Shown here: in pieces, positions 9,020-17,612 of the stretch | How positions within the stretch are numbered: position 1 is the stretch's first letter | How the letters are laid out: each line of letters begins with the position of its first letter | Origin: Lacrimispora algidixylanolytica | GTDB taxonomy: Bacteria > Bacillota > Clostridia > Lachnospirales > Lachnospiraceae | Direction of reading: 5' to 3' | NCBI RefSeq assembly: GCF_003609635.1 | Contig: NZ_MCIA01000033.1 | Span: 62,001 to 126,000, forward strand | Length of the DNA: 64,000 bases | Position numbers and translations under genes: made by a program | Notes under the pieces: model-generated | The model's database searches: none | What the model saw: only the letters and a program-made list of their open reading frames with translations | Told to the model about the DNA's origin: nothing

Positions 9020-10693
9020 TCATATGAGAGATAGCCGTTCAAATAAATGATAGATATCTGTCTGACCATATCCCCATATATTGTTGGGATATTCATAACT
9101 TTCACTTCTTCTAGCCCCTCTGATGATCATACGGTTTACCATCAGTCCTGTAATGTCGGTATGATTTCCCCTGCAGTAACCCCATTCCATAACCATGGCT
9201 GCTACACCTGTAGCATGAGAGCAAGCAGCCCCTGTGCCAGTTAAAGTGCCATACTGATTTCCTGGAATAGCGCAAGGAATGCAATAACCGGGAGCGGCAA
9301 CATCCGGAACGATATCTCCAAATCGAGTATTACCTCTTCCTGATTCCTCAAGGATATGATTGGTAAATTGGTTATAGGCAGCTACTGTAAGCGGATTCTT
9401 GGCATTTCCAGGAGCAGTGATCGTTGTATCAAGCGTTGCATCATGAAAGAAAGTTTCATTTGTAATCAGGTTTCCTGAGGGTAGCCAGGAGTGGAGAAAA
9501 AGGGGTTCGTTTTCAATGCTCTGGATCTTAAGAAACCAAGGCCCGGGAGTGGGATTAGCAAAGCGAACTAAAATGATCTGGTCTCCGGTTTCCCCGTCCA
9601 TATCAATGTTATTGACCCATACGGTGGTGTTATTGTAGGAAAGCTCATATTTCTCACATCGGTTTAAAGAAGGTGGCTTTCCTTCTAGTAATTCTCCGTT
9701 TGGAGAAACAATGTCCAGAGTGATTCTCCCTGGAGGAAAAGGCCATATCTCCATGGAAAACATCTTTTCCTGTTCTCCAATATTTAGATAAAATCCATCC
9801 TGGAATGGAGCAGAGGTAATATTACGGTAATAGTGGCGTCGTTTGTTTGCTTCATTTCCGGCAGCTATGATTACGTTAATTTTATTCAGATTTACGATAT
9901 GATCAATGTACCGGGCCAAAGCCCCCCGGCCACCATGACTTCCTTGGCTGCTTCCAAGGGCAATGCAGATAATAACGGGTCGGTTTAACCTCTCCCCAAC
10001 AGAAAGCAAGAACCGGATTCCCAGCATAATATCCGATTCCTGGTAACATAGGGAGTCTTCTGGCACAAAAAAAATATCTTTTATATTTTTCTTTGCTTCC
10101 TTTAGTTTTACAACGGCAAGTTTCGTTTGAGGTACAACTCCGGTAAAGGATTGTTCTTCATTGGGAGTTCCGGAGACAATGCTGGCAATTGCTGTTCCGT
10201 GTCCATGAGCGTCAAAGGTTGGAACAATGCTTAAGGGAGAAGTGGACATGAGGGCTGTATTGATATTACTTTTTGTATATTCAGAACCAAATTCAAACCC
10301 GTTGGGAGGGACTCCCTTTTGATCGGCCTGATCCCATATGGAAAGAATCCTGCTAGAGCCGTCGTGGTTACGGAAAGCAGGATGCTGATAATCAATACCG
10401 GTATCAATTATCCCTATGACGACACCTAGGCCAAATAGATTTAGGTCAGGCTGTCTTTGTATATTCCCAATTCCGGATTTTTCTACGCTTATCTTTGATG
10501 AGAGGGTAAAGAGAGTGGGGAAACTGCTATAAGGATAGATTCCCAGGTCACAGGCGTTCATTTGACTTCTATGTAAGTGGAGGAGGGAGTGCTTATCGTT
10601 AATCCTAGTCACGTTGCCTCCGGGATGAGAACTGGGAATTAAGGCATTGCTTATGATTAGATCATAATAATCATTGTCCAGAATTTTTTGCAT
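9020..10693 (-). CDS. Csp-like subtilisin homologue (S8), predicted pseudoprotease
   Basis: A 557-residue protein of the CspA/B/C group of S8 proteins. It lacks a signal peptide and starts with a Csp-type N-terminal segment (DYYDLIISN). Asp97 (IIDTGIDYQHP), His165 (GHGTAIAS) and the oxyanion Asn (AAGNEANKRRH) are present. The GTS motif of active subtilases reads TGTGAACSHATG, so Gly488 occupies the catalytic Ser position. Residues about 325-445 form the extra jelly-roll-like insert of this family. Loss of the Ser resembles the clostridial germination pseudoprotease CspC. The start follows AGGAGG. Close paralogues lie at 59880 and 61728. It is monocistronic. A role in spore germination is inference. 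Confidence 0.88.
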   Translation of the reverse strand: MQKILDNDYYDLIISNALIPSSHPGGNVTRINDKHSLLHLHRSQMNACDLGIYPYSSFPTLFTLSSKISVEKSGIGNIQRQPDLNLFGLGVVIGIIDTGIDYQHPAFRNHDGSSRILSIWDQADQKGVPPNGFEFGSEYTKSNINTALMSTSPLSIVPTFDAHGHGTAIASIVSGTPNEEQSFTGVVPQTKLAVVKLKEAKKNIKDIFFVPEDSLCYQESDIMLGIRFLLSVGERLNRPVIICIALGSSQGSHGGRGALARYIDHIVNLNKINVIIAAGNEANKRRHYYRNITSAPFQDGFYLNIGEQEKMFSMEIWPFPPGRITLDIVSPNGELLEGKPPSLNRCEKYELSYNNTTVWVNNIDMDGETGDQIILVRFANPTPGPWFLKIQSIENEPLFLHSWLPSGNLITNETFFHDATLDTTITAPGNAKNPLTVAAYNQFTNHILEESGRGNTRFGDIVPDVAAPGYCIPCAIPGNQYGTLTGTGAACSHATGVAAMVMEWGYCRGNHTDITGLMVNRMIIRGARRSESYEYPNNIWGYGQTDIYHLFERLSLI

Positions 10694-10723
10694 GGATTGC
10701 CTCCTGTGCCTAATATAGCAGAG

Positions 10724-10741
10724 TATATGTATATAGTATGC
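10724..10741 (-). promoter_or_regulatory. Csp upstream motif (GCATA-type), possible sporulation promoter
   Basis: On the minus strand GCATACTATATACATATA lies about 30 bases before the start codon. The other two Csp-like genes have GCATAAAATATAT at an equivalent place. GCATA resembles the -35 of the forespore sigma factors; a CTATATTA about 18 bases on could serve as a SigG-like -10. The sigma-factor assignment is inference. Confidence 0.45.
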
Positions 10742-10817
10742 GGGTGGTCTTCATGGCTTGCATAAAACTGTCATAATAAGGCAGTAGAAGTAAAACTATA
10801 AAAAAAATAAAAAGATA

Positions 10818-10846
10818 TTGATTTTTTTCTATATTGCAATTATAAT
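10818..10846 (+). promoter_or_regulatory. Sigma-A promoter ahead of the TetR remnant and zinc-ribbon gene
   Basis: TTGATT (10818-10823), 17 bases, TATAAT (10841-10846). Just downstream, TGCTCAGTGAATGGTTGGTCA (10855-10875, abbreviated arms TGCTCA...TTGGTCA) looks like the kind of operator bound by autoregulated TetR proteins, in keeping with the TetR remnant that follows. Confidence 0.6.
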
Positions 10847-10874
10847 GAGTACATGCTCAGTGAATGGTTGGTCA

Positions 10875-11064
10875 ATGTATAAAGACAAAAGGGCAGATAC
10901 AGAAGTAGAATACAAGGCAGAATATACTAGATAAAGCATATCGGGCCTATCCGGAGCATGGATTTGGGATTGCAACAGCAAAGATTGCAAAGGAAGCGGT
11001 ATTTGAATCGGAAATAGGCCTTTATTCAAAGGAACGAAAGGATACCTTTTTAACGCTGATTTAA
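10875..11064 (+). pseudogene. Remnant of a TetR-family regulator
   Basis: From ATG 10875 a frame reads MYKDKRADTEVEYKAEYTR and stops at 10932. The neighbouring frame (10909-11064) carries an unmistakable TetR helix-turn-helix start, ILDKAYRAYPEHGFGIATAK followed by IAKEA, with a degraded recognition helix and GLYSKERKDTFLTLI before a stop. One indel around 10905-10925 and loss of the entire ligand domain (normally 130-150 residues more) would explain this. The promoter upstream is intact and probably now serves the zinc-ribbon and CMD genes. Confidence 0.75.
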
Positions 11065-11084
11065 TTATCGCAGGAGGTGGAAAG

Positions 11085-11333
11085 ATGAAGATATGTATTG
11101 CTTGTGGAATGCCCATGGAGAAGGTGTCTGATTTTCCAGGTGGTGATGAAACAAAAGATTACTGTATCTACTGTGCAAGACCGGATGGAACTATGCAGTC
11201 CTTTGAAGAGAAAAAGGTTGGTATGGTTGAATTTACAATGAAATCTCAGGGATTTAATGAATCCGCTGCCTTAAAGATTACTCTAACTAGCATGAAAAAG
11301 CTACCAGCTTGGAAATGCTATTTTCAGGGGTAG
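11085..11333 (+). CDS. Small putative zinc-ribbon protein
   Basis: 82 residues. Cys4/Cys7 (CIACGMPM) and Cys27/Cys30 (CIYC) form a four-cysteine zinc ribbon of the small Zn_ribbon_2 type. The C-terminal half is a helical segment without known motifs. GGAGGTGG gives the start. It is followed after 23 bases by the CMD-family gene, so the pair is likely co-transcribed from the promoter at 10818. The function of this family is not established; proteins like it are often found next to TetR/AraC regulators, as here. Confidence 0.85.
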   Translation: MKICIACGMPMEKVSDFPGGDETKDYCIYCARPDGTMQSFEEKKVGMVEFTMKSQGFNESAALKITLTSMKKLPAWKCYFQG

Positions 11334-11356
11334 GAGATAATAAAGGAGGAAAATAT

Positions 11357-11671
11357 ATGCAGGTTAGTAATGCGTTTCAGACGTTTGCAAAGGAGGCTCC
11401 AGAGGTCCATAAAGCTTGGATGGAGGCCATTCAGAAACTAGATGCCGCAAGTGCTCTAGATAAAAAGACAGAGGAGCTTGCCTATATCGCAGTTATGGCA
11501 GCCGTAAAATTAGAAAGTGGACTTCCCTTTCATGTGCAAATGGCGAAAGCCCATGGAGCTACAAGAGAAGAGATCATTAGCAGTGTATTGACAGGCCTTC
11601 CGGCAGTTGGAAATACGGTTATCCATTCTCTTCCCATTGCACTTAGTGCCTACGATGGTGAAGGATTATAA
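11357..11671 (+). CDS. Carboxymuconolactone decarboxylase (CMD/AhpD-like) family protein lacking the redox cysteines
   Basis: 104 residues, all-helical CMD fold (ALDKKTEELAYIAVMAAVKL, then HGATREEIISSVL). AhpD-type members carry a CxxC...H site in the segment that here reads ESGLPFHVQMAKAHGAT: the His is kept but both Cys are absent, so alkylhydroperoxidase activity is not expected. The start is the ATG after AAAGGAGGAAA; an upstream ATG at 11309 overlaps the zinc-ribbon gene and has no ribosome binding site. It is co-transcribed with the zinc-ribbon gene and followed by a terminator. Confidence 0.85.
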   Translation: MQVSNAFQTFAKEAPEVHKAWMEAIQKLDAASALDKKTEELAYIAVMAAVKLESGLPFHVQMAKAHGATREEIISSVLTGLPAVGNTVIHSLPIALSAYDGEGL

Positions 11672-11680
11672 ATGAAATTT

Positions 11681-11736
11681 GCCCTCTCTTGTTGAGTAAC
11701 TGGATACACCAGTTCCAATAAGAGAGGGCAGTTTTT
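11681..11736 (+). terminator. Terminator after the CMD gene
   Basis: GCCCTCTCTT (11681-11690) pairs with AAGAGAGGGC, enclosing an AACTGG/CCAGTT hairpin, followed by AGTTTTT. The symmetric stem may also end the convergent nitroreductase transcript. Confidence 0.85.
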
Positions 11737-11742
11737 AAATGG

Positions 11743-12294
11743 TTATTCTTTCGTAGACGTTGCTTCATTTATGCCTTCAAAGGTATTATAAAAAACAGTG
11801 TGGTCCATATCGTGGCGAATTCCATGAAGTTTATGAGGGATACAATCTTCTCTTGGATAGCCGAGAGGAAGCAGTGCTACTGGAATCAGGAAATCCGGTA
11901 TTTCAAAGGCGCTTCGAATCGCTTCTGGATCAAAGTGTCCGACCCATGTTGTGCCTAATCCCAAATTTGCAGCTTGAAGCATCATTTGAGTGGTAATAAT
12001 GCTGGCATCAACCACTCCCATATCTTCTTTATCATATGGACGTTTCCAACTAGCACTTGTATCGTAGCATACCAAAAGTGCCATGGGAGCATGAAAATGA
12101 TAAATTGTACAGGATTTTAGCTTTTCCAGACCTTCTTCGCTTTCAATTACAAGAATTCTTTGGGGCTGAAAGTTTACTGCGGTTGGAGCAATCCTTCCTG
12201 CTTCCAAGATTAGATCCAGCTTTTCTTGTTCCACTTTCTTGTCACTGAATTTTCTGACAGAGTAACGTTCTTTGGCCAATTCTAAAAAATCCAT
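11743..12294 (-). CDS. Nitroreductase-family FMN oxidoreductase
   Basis: A 183-residue single-domain nitroreductase. The FMN phosphate-binding segment RYSVRKFSDK is at 10-19, PTAVNFQPQ near 38-46 contacts the flavin, and LGLGTTWVGHF (about 111-121) is the typical dimer/flavin loop. Such enzymes reduce nitro groups, quinones or flavin with NAD(P)H; the physiological substrate is unknown. The start follows GGAGAGGAAAA. It has its own promoter at 12325-12353, so it is probably transcribed apart from the cellobiose phosphorylase gene that precedes it on the same strand. Confidence 0.9.
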   Translation of the reverse strand: MDFLELAKERYSVRKFSDKKVEQEKLDLILEAGRIAPTAVNFQPQRILVIESEEGLEKLKSCTIYHFHAPMALLVCYDTSASWKRPYDKEDMGVVDASIITTQMMLQAANLGLGTTWVGHFDPEAIRSAFEIPDFLIPVALLPLGYPREDCIPHKLHGIRHDMDHTVFYNTFEGINEATSTKE

Positions 12295-12324
12295 TTTTCC
12301 TCTCCTTACCCATTTTTACTAAGT

Positions 12325-12353
12325 ATTATAACATAGGATGAGATAAAGGGCAA
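12325..12353 (-). promoter_or_regulatory. Sigma-A promoter of the nitroreductase gene
   Basis: On the minus strand TTGCCC (12353-12348), 17 bases, TATAAT (12330-12325). Confidence 0.7.
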
Positions 12354-12383
12354 AGCCGTAAAATGACCTTACCCTTTTATTCA

Positions 12384-14810
12384 TTAAAGCATGATAGTTA
12401 CGTGATATTCTTTCTTTCCCTCTTCATAAGGAATTTCATTACCTTCTATCTTAATACCATCAACAAGAATCGCTTTGGTATCTCCATCCAGGCCCTTATT
12501 GACCTGAATATGATAGTCGGCGCCTCTGAATTTGCGGACAGCAGAGAATTCTCCAATGGAATCTGGCAGACATGGATCTACAATAAGTCCGTGAAATCCA
12601 GGTCGTATTCCAAGAATATACTGAGATATGCTGACAAAGGTCCATGCAGCCGTTCCTGTAAGCCAGCTATTCTTTGCTTCTCCCATATTCTTTGCATCTT
12701 TGCCTGCAATCATTTGGGAGTAAACGTAAGGCTCTGTTTTATGAAGTTCACTGATTTCCTCCGTATAGGCAGGGCAGGTACGACGGTATACTTCAAAGGC
12801 CCGGTTGCCTCTGCCGATCATGGTCTCTGCAATGGTGATCCATGGATTGTTGTGACAGAAAATCCCTGCATTTTCTTTGTAGCCAGGTGGGTAGGAGGTG
12901 ATTTCGCCCAAATTCTTGTGGTAAGTGGAATAGGCAGGCTGTAAAATTACGATACCGTAAGGCGTATCAAGATGCTCCTCAACGCTGTCAAGTGCCTGCT
13001 TTGCCAGACCTTCTTCAATTCCGATGCCACCCATAACACAAAATCCCTGAGGCTCGATAAAGATCTTTCCTTCTTCACATTCTCCGGAACCAACCTTTAC
13101 ACCAAACGCATCGTAGGCTCTTAAAAACCAGTTTCCATCCCAGCCAGACTTAATTACCGCTTCGTATACTTCTTTTACAGAAGCTTCTGTTTCCAGTGCT
13201 TCTTGATCCAGTCCAAGCATACGACAAATCGTTGCGTACTCTTTTCCGTATTTTACAAACATGCCTGCGATCATAACTGATTCAGCCACTGGACCCTCAG
13301 ATGGGCCTGTTGTCTGGAAAGATTCTCCAGGCTCGGTAGAGAAGCAGTTTAAATTCAGGCAGTCATTCCAGTCCGCTCTGCCAATCAAAGGAAGTCCATG
13401 AGGGCCTAAATGAGTTTTTGTAAAGCCAAGAGAACGTCTTAAATGTTCCATAAGAGACTGACTCTTTGTTTCGTCATTATCAAAGGGAACGGATTCCTTA
13501 AGGATATCCCAATCTCCAGTTTCTCTGATATAAGCAGAAACACCGGCAATTAACCAAAGAGGATCGTCATTAAAGCCGCTTCCAATGTCAAGGTTTCCCT
13601 TTTTTGTAAGAGGCTGATACTGGTGATAAGCGCCTCCGTCTTCAAACTGAGTGGATGCAATGTCTATGATTCGTTCTCTCGCCCGCTCTGGTATCATATG
13701 TACAAAGCCCAGAAGGTCCTGGCAAGAATCCCGAAATCCCATCCCTCTACCGGTACCTGACTCATAGTAGGATGCGGAGCGGGACATGTTGAATGTGACC
13801 ATACATTGATACTGGTTCCAAATGTTCACCATGCGTGCTGTCTTATGGTCTGACATAGAAACGGAATAGTTAGAGAGCAGCTGTTCCCAGTATTTCTTTA
13901 GAGCGAGTATAGCCTCATCCACCTGAGCAGTTGTCTTATATTTTTCCAGAATAGATCTAGAAGGCTCTTTATTTATGACGTTAGGAGCACTCCATTTCTT
14001 TTCATCAGGATTTTCTGCATAGCCAAGAACAAAGATTAATTCCTTTTTCTCCCCTGGCTCTAGATGAATGGATAAACGATGGGAACCGATAGGAGACCAG
14101 CCGCTTGCCATGGAATTTCCAGATGAATTCTTTCCAACCATAACAGGCTCTTGATTCGAGCCATACGTCCCCACGAAGGTGTTTCGGTCTGTATCGAAGC
14201 CATTGATTTCTGCATTTACACCATAATACGCATAATGGTTGCGGCGTTCCCTGTACTCTGTTTTATGATATATGACGGAATCTTCCACCTCAACTTCTCC
14301 GGTGCTTAAGTTTCGCTGAAAATTTGTCATATCATCCATCGCGTTCCACAAACAAAATTCCACGTAGGAATAAAGGGTAAAATCCTTTGGAGAGTCAGTT
14401 ATATTCTCCAATGAAACTTTATGAACCTCGCAGGGATCTTGGAGGGGAACAAAGGCAGTGACGCTAGCATTAATTCCATTTTTTGTACCGCTGTAGCGGG
14501 TGTAGCCAAGACCGTGACGGCATTCATAAGAATCAAGTGGAGTCTGAGACGGCTGCCAACCTGGATTCCAAATGGTTCCGTTATCATTGATATAATAGTA
14601 GTGTCCATTGCTGTCTAAGGGAACGTTGTTATAGCGATACCGGGTCAGTCTAAGAAGCTTTGCGTCTTTATAAAAGCTGTAGCCGCCTCCGGTATTGGAT
14701 ATCAGGGAAAAGAAATTTTCGCTGCCTAGATAATTGATCCAGGGAAGCGGAGTGTCCGGTGTATTAATGATGTATTCCTTTTCCTGATCATCGAAATAAC
14801 CAAATTTCAT
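12384..14810 (-). CDS. Cellobiose phosphorylase (GH94)
   Basis: An 808-residue cytoplasmic enzyme splitting cellobiose with phosphate into glucose 1-phosphate and glucose. An N-terminal beta-sandwich (about 1-280, [20 protein letters not shown]) and an (alpha/alpha)6 barrel give the usual GH94 layout and length. The catalytic acid is predicted as Asp483 in [15 protein letters not shown], the form seen in cellobiose rather than chitobiose phosphorylases. No signal peptide. The start follows AAAGGAG. It is divergent from the LacI-ABC transporter genes, with a copy of the shared 20-bp repeat at 14864 in its promoter region; together these suggest uptake of cello-oligosaccharides followed by phosphorolysis. 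Confidence 0.93.
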   Translation of the reverse strand: MKFGYFDDQEKEYIINTPDTPLPWINYLGSENFFSLISNTGGGYSFYKDAKLLRLTRYRYNNVPLDSNGHYYYINDNGTIWNPGWQPSQTPLDSYECRHGLGYTRYSGTKNGINASVTAFVPLQDPCEVHKVSLENITDSPKDFTLYSYVEFCLWNAMDDMTNFQRNLSTGEVEVEDSVIYHKTEYRERRNHYAYYGVNAEINGFDTDRNTFVGTYGSNQEPVMVGKNSSGNSMASGWSPIGSHRLSIHLEPGEKKELIFVLGYAENPDEKKWSAPNVINKEPSRSILEKYKTTAQVDEAILALKKYWEQLLSNYSVSMSDHKTARMVNIWNQYQCMVTFNMSRSASYYESGTGRGMGFRDSCQDLLGFVHMIPERARERIIDIASTQFEDGGAYHQYQPLTKKGNLDIGSGFNDDPLWLIAGVSAYIRETGDWDILKESVPFDNDETKSQSLMEHLRRSLGFTKTHLGPHGLPLIGRADWNDCLNLNCFSTEPGESFQTTGPSEGPVAESVMIAGMFVKYGKEYATICRMLGLDQEALETEASVKEVYEAVIKSGWDGNWFLRAYDAFGVKVGSGECEEGKIFIEPQGFCVMGGIGIEEGLAKQALDSVEEHLDTPYGIVILQPAYSTYHKNLGEITSYPPGYKENAGIFCHNNPWITIAETMIGRGNRAFEVYRRTCPAYTEEISELHKTEPYVYSQMIAGKDAKNMGEAKNSWLTGTAAWTFVSISQYILGIRPGFHGLIVDPCLPDSIGEFSAVRKFRGADYHIQVNKGLDGDTKAILVDGIKIEGNEIPYEEGKKEYHVTIML

Positions 14811-14863
14811 ATAGGATAACTCCTTTCGGCTGAAAGATATATTTTACTAAAAATGACATTTTT

Positions 14864-14883
14864 CGAAAACGATTAAGTAAAAG
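14864..14883 (+). repeat. 20-bp direct repeat, copy 1 (probable LacI operator, cellobiose phosphorylase side)
   Basis: CGAAAACGATTAAGTAAAAG, identical to 15073-15092. It lies about 55 bases before the cellobiose phosphorylase start, where a LacI-family repressor would block transcription. Confidence 0.7.
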
Positions 14884-15036
14884 ATAATTGGAGCCATATT
14901 GCAATAATAGCGTATTTGTTAGGGAAATACAAGTGGAAATTATAAGAGACTAGGTTCGTATTTTTAAACCTACCGTAATAGTGCATAAAATGTCAACGTA
15001 TAATCTATATAAATTAGATAAATTTCTAAAAAAGTA

Positions 15037-15065
15037 TTGATTTTTTTCCAAAGTAGGGGTATAGT
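15037..15065 (+). promoter_or_regulatory. Sigma-A promoter of the LacI-ABC operon
   Basis: TTGATT (15037-15042), 17 bases, TATAGT (15060-15065). The predicted start (about 15072) coincides with the first base of repeat copy 2, implying autorepression. Confidence 0.75.
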
Positions 15066-15072
15066 GGAACTA

Positions 15073-15092
15073 CGAAAACGATTAAGTAAAAG
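15073..15092 (+). repeat. 20-bp direct repeat, copy 2 (probable LacI operator, regulator side)
   Basis: Exact copy of 14864-14883, placed at the predicted +1 of the LacI promoter. CGAAAACG is the type of half-symmetric core bound by LacI/GalR proteins. Confidence 0.7.
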
Positions 15093-15102
15093 GATGAGAC
15101 AT

Positions 15103-16125
15103 ATGATTTCGATGAAAGAACTGGCGCAGCATTGCGGGGTATCTGTTGCCACAGTAAGCAAAGCACTCAACGATCAAAGCGATATTGGAGAGAGCACAAA
15201 GATTAAAGTTAAAAAGGCGGCAGAAAAGTTCGGTTATTTTCCAAATGCAGCAGCAAGGTCATTAAAAACAAATAAAAGCTATAACATTGGAGTTTTATTT
15301 GTAGATGAGGCGAACAGTGGTCTCACTCATGAATACTTTGCAGCGGTGCTAGAAGGGTTTAAAGTGGAAGCGGAGAAGCAGGGGTATGATATTACCTTTA
15401 TCAATAGTCAAATTGGAAAAAAGAAGGTATCTTACTATGAACACTGCAAATACCGGAATGTAGATGGCGTAGTCATTGCTTGTGTGAATTTTGATAGTCC
15501 TGAAGTTGTAGAACTTATGACGGGCAATATACCGGTCATTACGGTAGACCACTTACATGAAAATTGTTCTTCTGTCTTATCTGATAATGCAGAAGGGATT
15601 AAGACTCTTTTAGAACACGTCTATGAAAAGGGGCACAGAAAGATCGCCTATATCCATGGACAGTCCAGTACAGCAGTTACAAAAACAAGAGTTACCAGTT
15701 ATTACAGGTTTATTGAGAATCACAACCTGGATATTCCTGATGATTATGCGGTGGAAGCAAATTATCTGGATGTGAGCCAGGCGTCAGAAGCAACCGCTAA
15801 ACTGCTGGATAGAAAAGATCCGCCTACTTGCATTCTTTACCCGGATGATACCGCTTTGATTGGCGGCCTAAATGAGATCAGGGCAAGGAATATGAGCGTT
15901 CCGGAAGATATCTCTATTGCCGGATATGATGGCAGTCGGGTTTCCCAGTTTCTAAACCCACTCCTAACAACCATTCGTCAGGATACGGCAGCAATTGGAA
16001 GGCGGGCAGCTGAAAAATTGATAAGCACCATCGAGAACCCGAAAACTACATATACAGAGCAAATCATTGTGGAGGGAGATTTGCTTGTTGGGGAATCGGT
16101 TGGATTTGCATATGATTTAAAATAG
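15103..16125 (+). CDS. LacI/GalR-family transcriptional regulator
   Basis: A 340-residue repressor. The HTH at the extreme N-terminus (MKELAQHCGVSVATVSKALN) and hinge helix (FPNAAARSLKTNKS) are followed by a periplasmic-binding-protein-like sugar-sensing domain (IGVLFVDEANSGL to the C-terminus). The ATG at 15103 follows AAAAGG nine bases upstream; an in-frame TTG at 15037 is the promoter -35 itself and is rejected. It heads an operon with an ABC sugar importer. It probably represses both that operon and the divergent cellobiose phosphorylase gene at the two repeat copies; a cello-oligosaccharide inducer is inferred from context. Confidence 0.92.
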   Translation: MISMKELAQHCGVSVATVSKALNDQSDIGESTKIKVKKAAEKFGYFPNAAARSLKTNKSYNIGVLFVDEANSGLTHEYFAAVLEGFKVEAEKQGYDITFINSQIGKKKVSYYEHCKYRNVDGVVIACVNFDSPEVVELMTGNIPVITVDHLHENCSSVLSDNAEGIKTLLEHVYEKGHRKIAYIHGQSSTAVTKTRVTSYYRFIENHNLDIPDDYAVEANYLDVSQASEATAKLLDRKDPPTCILYPDDTALIGGLNEIRARNMSVPEDISIAGYDGSRVSQFLNPLLTTIRQDTAAIGRRAAEKLISTIENPKTTYTEQIIVEGDLLVGESVGFAYDLK

Positions 16126-16148
16126 TTTCTAAGAAAAGGAGAGGTAAT

Positions 16149-17558
16149 ATGAAGAAGAAGGTAGTAAGTGGATTGTTGTGTGCAGTCATGGTCGCATCAT
16201 TGACTGCAGGCTGTGGTGCAAAGAATACCCAGACTCAGGAAACAACCAAGGGGAGTGCAACTGCAGAAACAACAAGTAAAGGAGCAGAGGCACAAAAAGA
16301 GGAGCCAGGCAAAGAGGGGAAAGTCGTTAACATTTATGTGTGGAATGATGAGTTCAAGGCAAGATATGAGGACTACTATGCTTCCAAATTGCCAGCAGGG
16401 TATACCGTGAATTTTGTTACCACCCCAAGTGAGAACAATGCCTATCAGAACGCACTTGACGAAGCCCTATTAAATCAGGCCGATGCCAAGGCAGATGATA
16501 AAGTAGATATGTTCCTTGTAGAGGCTGATTATATATTAAAATATGTAAATTCTGACAGTACTCTTGATTTAAAGGAAGTTGGCATTACAGAGCAGGATAT
16601 GTCAAAGCAGTTTGATTATACAAAGGTAATTGCTCAGGATACAAAGGGCGCCCAAAAAGGTATTTCATGGCAGGGCTGCCCAGGACTTTATATCTACCGT
16701 CGTTCCATTGCAAAAGAAGTACTTGGAACAGATGATCCAGCAGAAGTTCAAAAAGCAATTAATGATTGGGATACCTTTGATAAGACTGCTGCAAAGATGA
16801 AGGACAAAGGATTTTACATGGTATCCGGTTTTGATGATTCCTATCGTACTTTCTCTAATAACGTTTCCGGTCCATGGGTAAATGGAGATAAGGTAGTAAT
16901 TGATCCTAAGATTGAAAAATGGATTGAGCAGACAAAGAACTACACAGACAAAGGTTACAATCAGAAGACGGTTCTCTGGGCAGCAGAATGGGCATCAGGC
17001 CAGGGACCAGATTCTAAAGTATTTGGCTATTTCATGCCAGCATGGGGCGTAGATTTCGTTATGGCGAAGAACTCTCTTGCAAAAGCAGTAGCTGATGGCG
17101 GAAAACAGGAAGTTGGCAATGGTACGTTTGGTGACTGGGCAGCAACCACTGGACCAGAATCCTATAACTGGGGCGGAACTTGGTTATGTGCAGCTTCTGG
17201 AACAGACAATGCTGATATTGTAGCTGATATTATGAAGACTATTTGTACAGATGATGCTACCATGAAAAAAATTGTTGAAGAGAAGAATGATTTCGCAAAC
17301 AACAAAACAGTTATGCAAGCTCTTGCAAAGAGTGATTATAAATCTCAGTTCCTTGGCGGACAGAACCCACTTCAGATGTTCTATGATGCAGCAGAAAAGA
17401 TTGATATGAGTAAGATATCTCCTTACGATCAGGGTCTTAATGAAAGCATTCAGACAGCAATGCATGATTACTTTAACGGAACTGTTGATAAAGACACAGC
17501 AATGAAGAATTTCTATACATCTATCAAAGAAAAATACCCGGAATTAAAAACCGAGTAG
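16149..17558 (+). CDS. Extracellular sugar-binding lipoprotein of an ABC importer
   Basis: 469 residues. A type II signal peptide ends at lipobox LTAGC with Cys22 as the lipid anchor, followed by a Thr/Ser/Glu-rich linker to about residue 55. The rest is a family 1 solute-binding protein (VVNIYVWNDEFKARYED; many Trp/Tyr residues as in oligosaccharide binders). It follows the LacI gene by 23 bases with GGAGAGG. A hairpin after its stop (17569-17591) probably raises its level over the permeases. Substrate inferred as cello-oligosaccharides from the neighbouring phosphorylase. Confidence 0.92.
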   Translation: MKKKVVSGLLCAVMVASLTAGCGAKNTQTQETTKGSATAETTSKGAEAQKEEPGKEGKVVNIYVWNDEFKARYEDYYASKLPAGYTVNFVTTPSENNAYQNALDEALLNQADAKADDKVDMFLVEADYILKYVNSDSTLDLKEVGITEQDMSKQFDYTKVIAQDTKGAQKGISWQGCPGLYIYRRSIAKEVLGTDDPAEVQKAINDWDTFDKTAAKMKDKGFYMVSGFDDSYRTFSNNVSGPWVNGDKVVIDPKIEKWIEQTKNYTDKGYNQKTVLWAAEWASGQGPDSKVFGYFMPAWGVDFVMAKNSLAKAVADGGKQEVGNGTFGDWAATTGPESYNWGGTWLCAASGTDNADIVADIMKTICTDDATMKKIVEEKNDFANNKTVMQALAKSDYKSQFLGGQNPLQMFYDAAEKIDMSKISPYDQGLNESIQTAMHDYFNGTVDKDTAMKNFYTSIKEKYPELKTE

Positions 17559-17568
17559 CTGTAAGTTG

Positions 17569-17591
17569 CAGGGCGGGTGTTCCCCGCCCTG
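17569..17591 (+). terminator. Intercistronic hairpin after the binding-protein gene
   Basis: CAGGGCGGG (17569-17577) and CCCGCCCTG (17583-17591) form a perfect 9-bp GC-rich stem followed by only AAAAAAG, not a T-run. It looks like a 3' mRNA-protecting or attenuating hairpin that lets the binding protein be made in excess. Confidence 0.65.
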
Positions 17592-17612
17592 AAAAAAGCA
17601 GGAGGTTTTGCT

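Noticed and set aside
9001-9020. GATAAC...GTTATC hairpin as terminator of the Csp-like gene at 9020
   Set aside because: On the minus strand the stem is followed by A residues, not T, so it is not a terminator in the needed direction.
12363-12944. 193-codon open frame on the plus strand
   Set aside because: Antisense to the cellobiose phosphorylase gene, no ribosome binding site, no recognisable motif; a by-product of codon use on the other strand.
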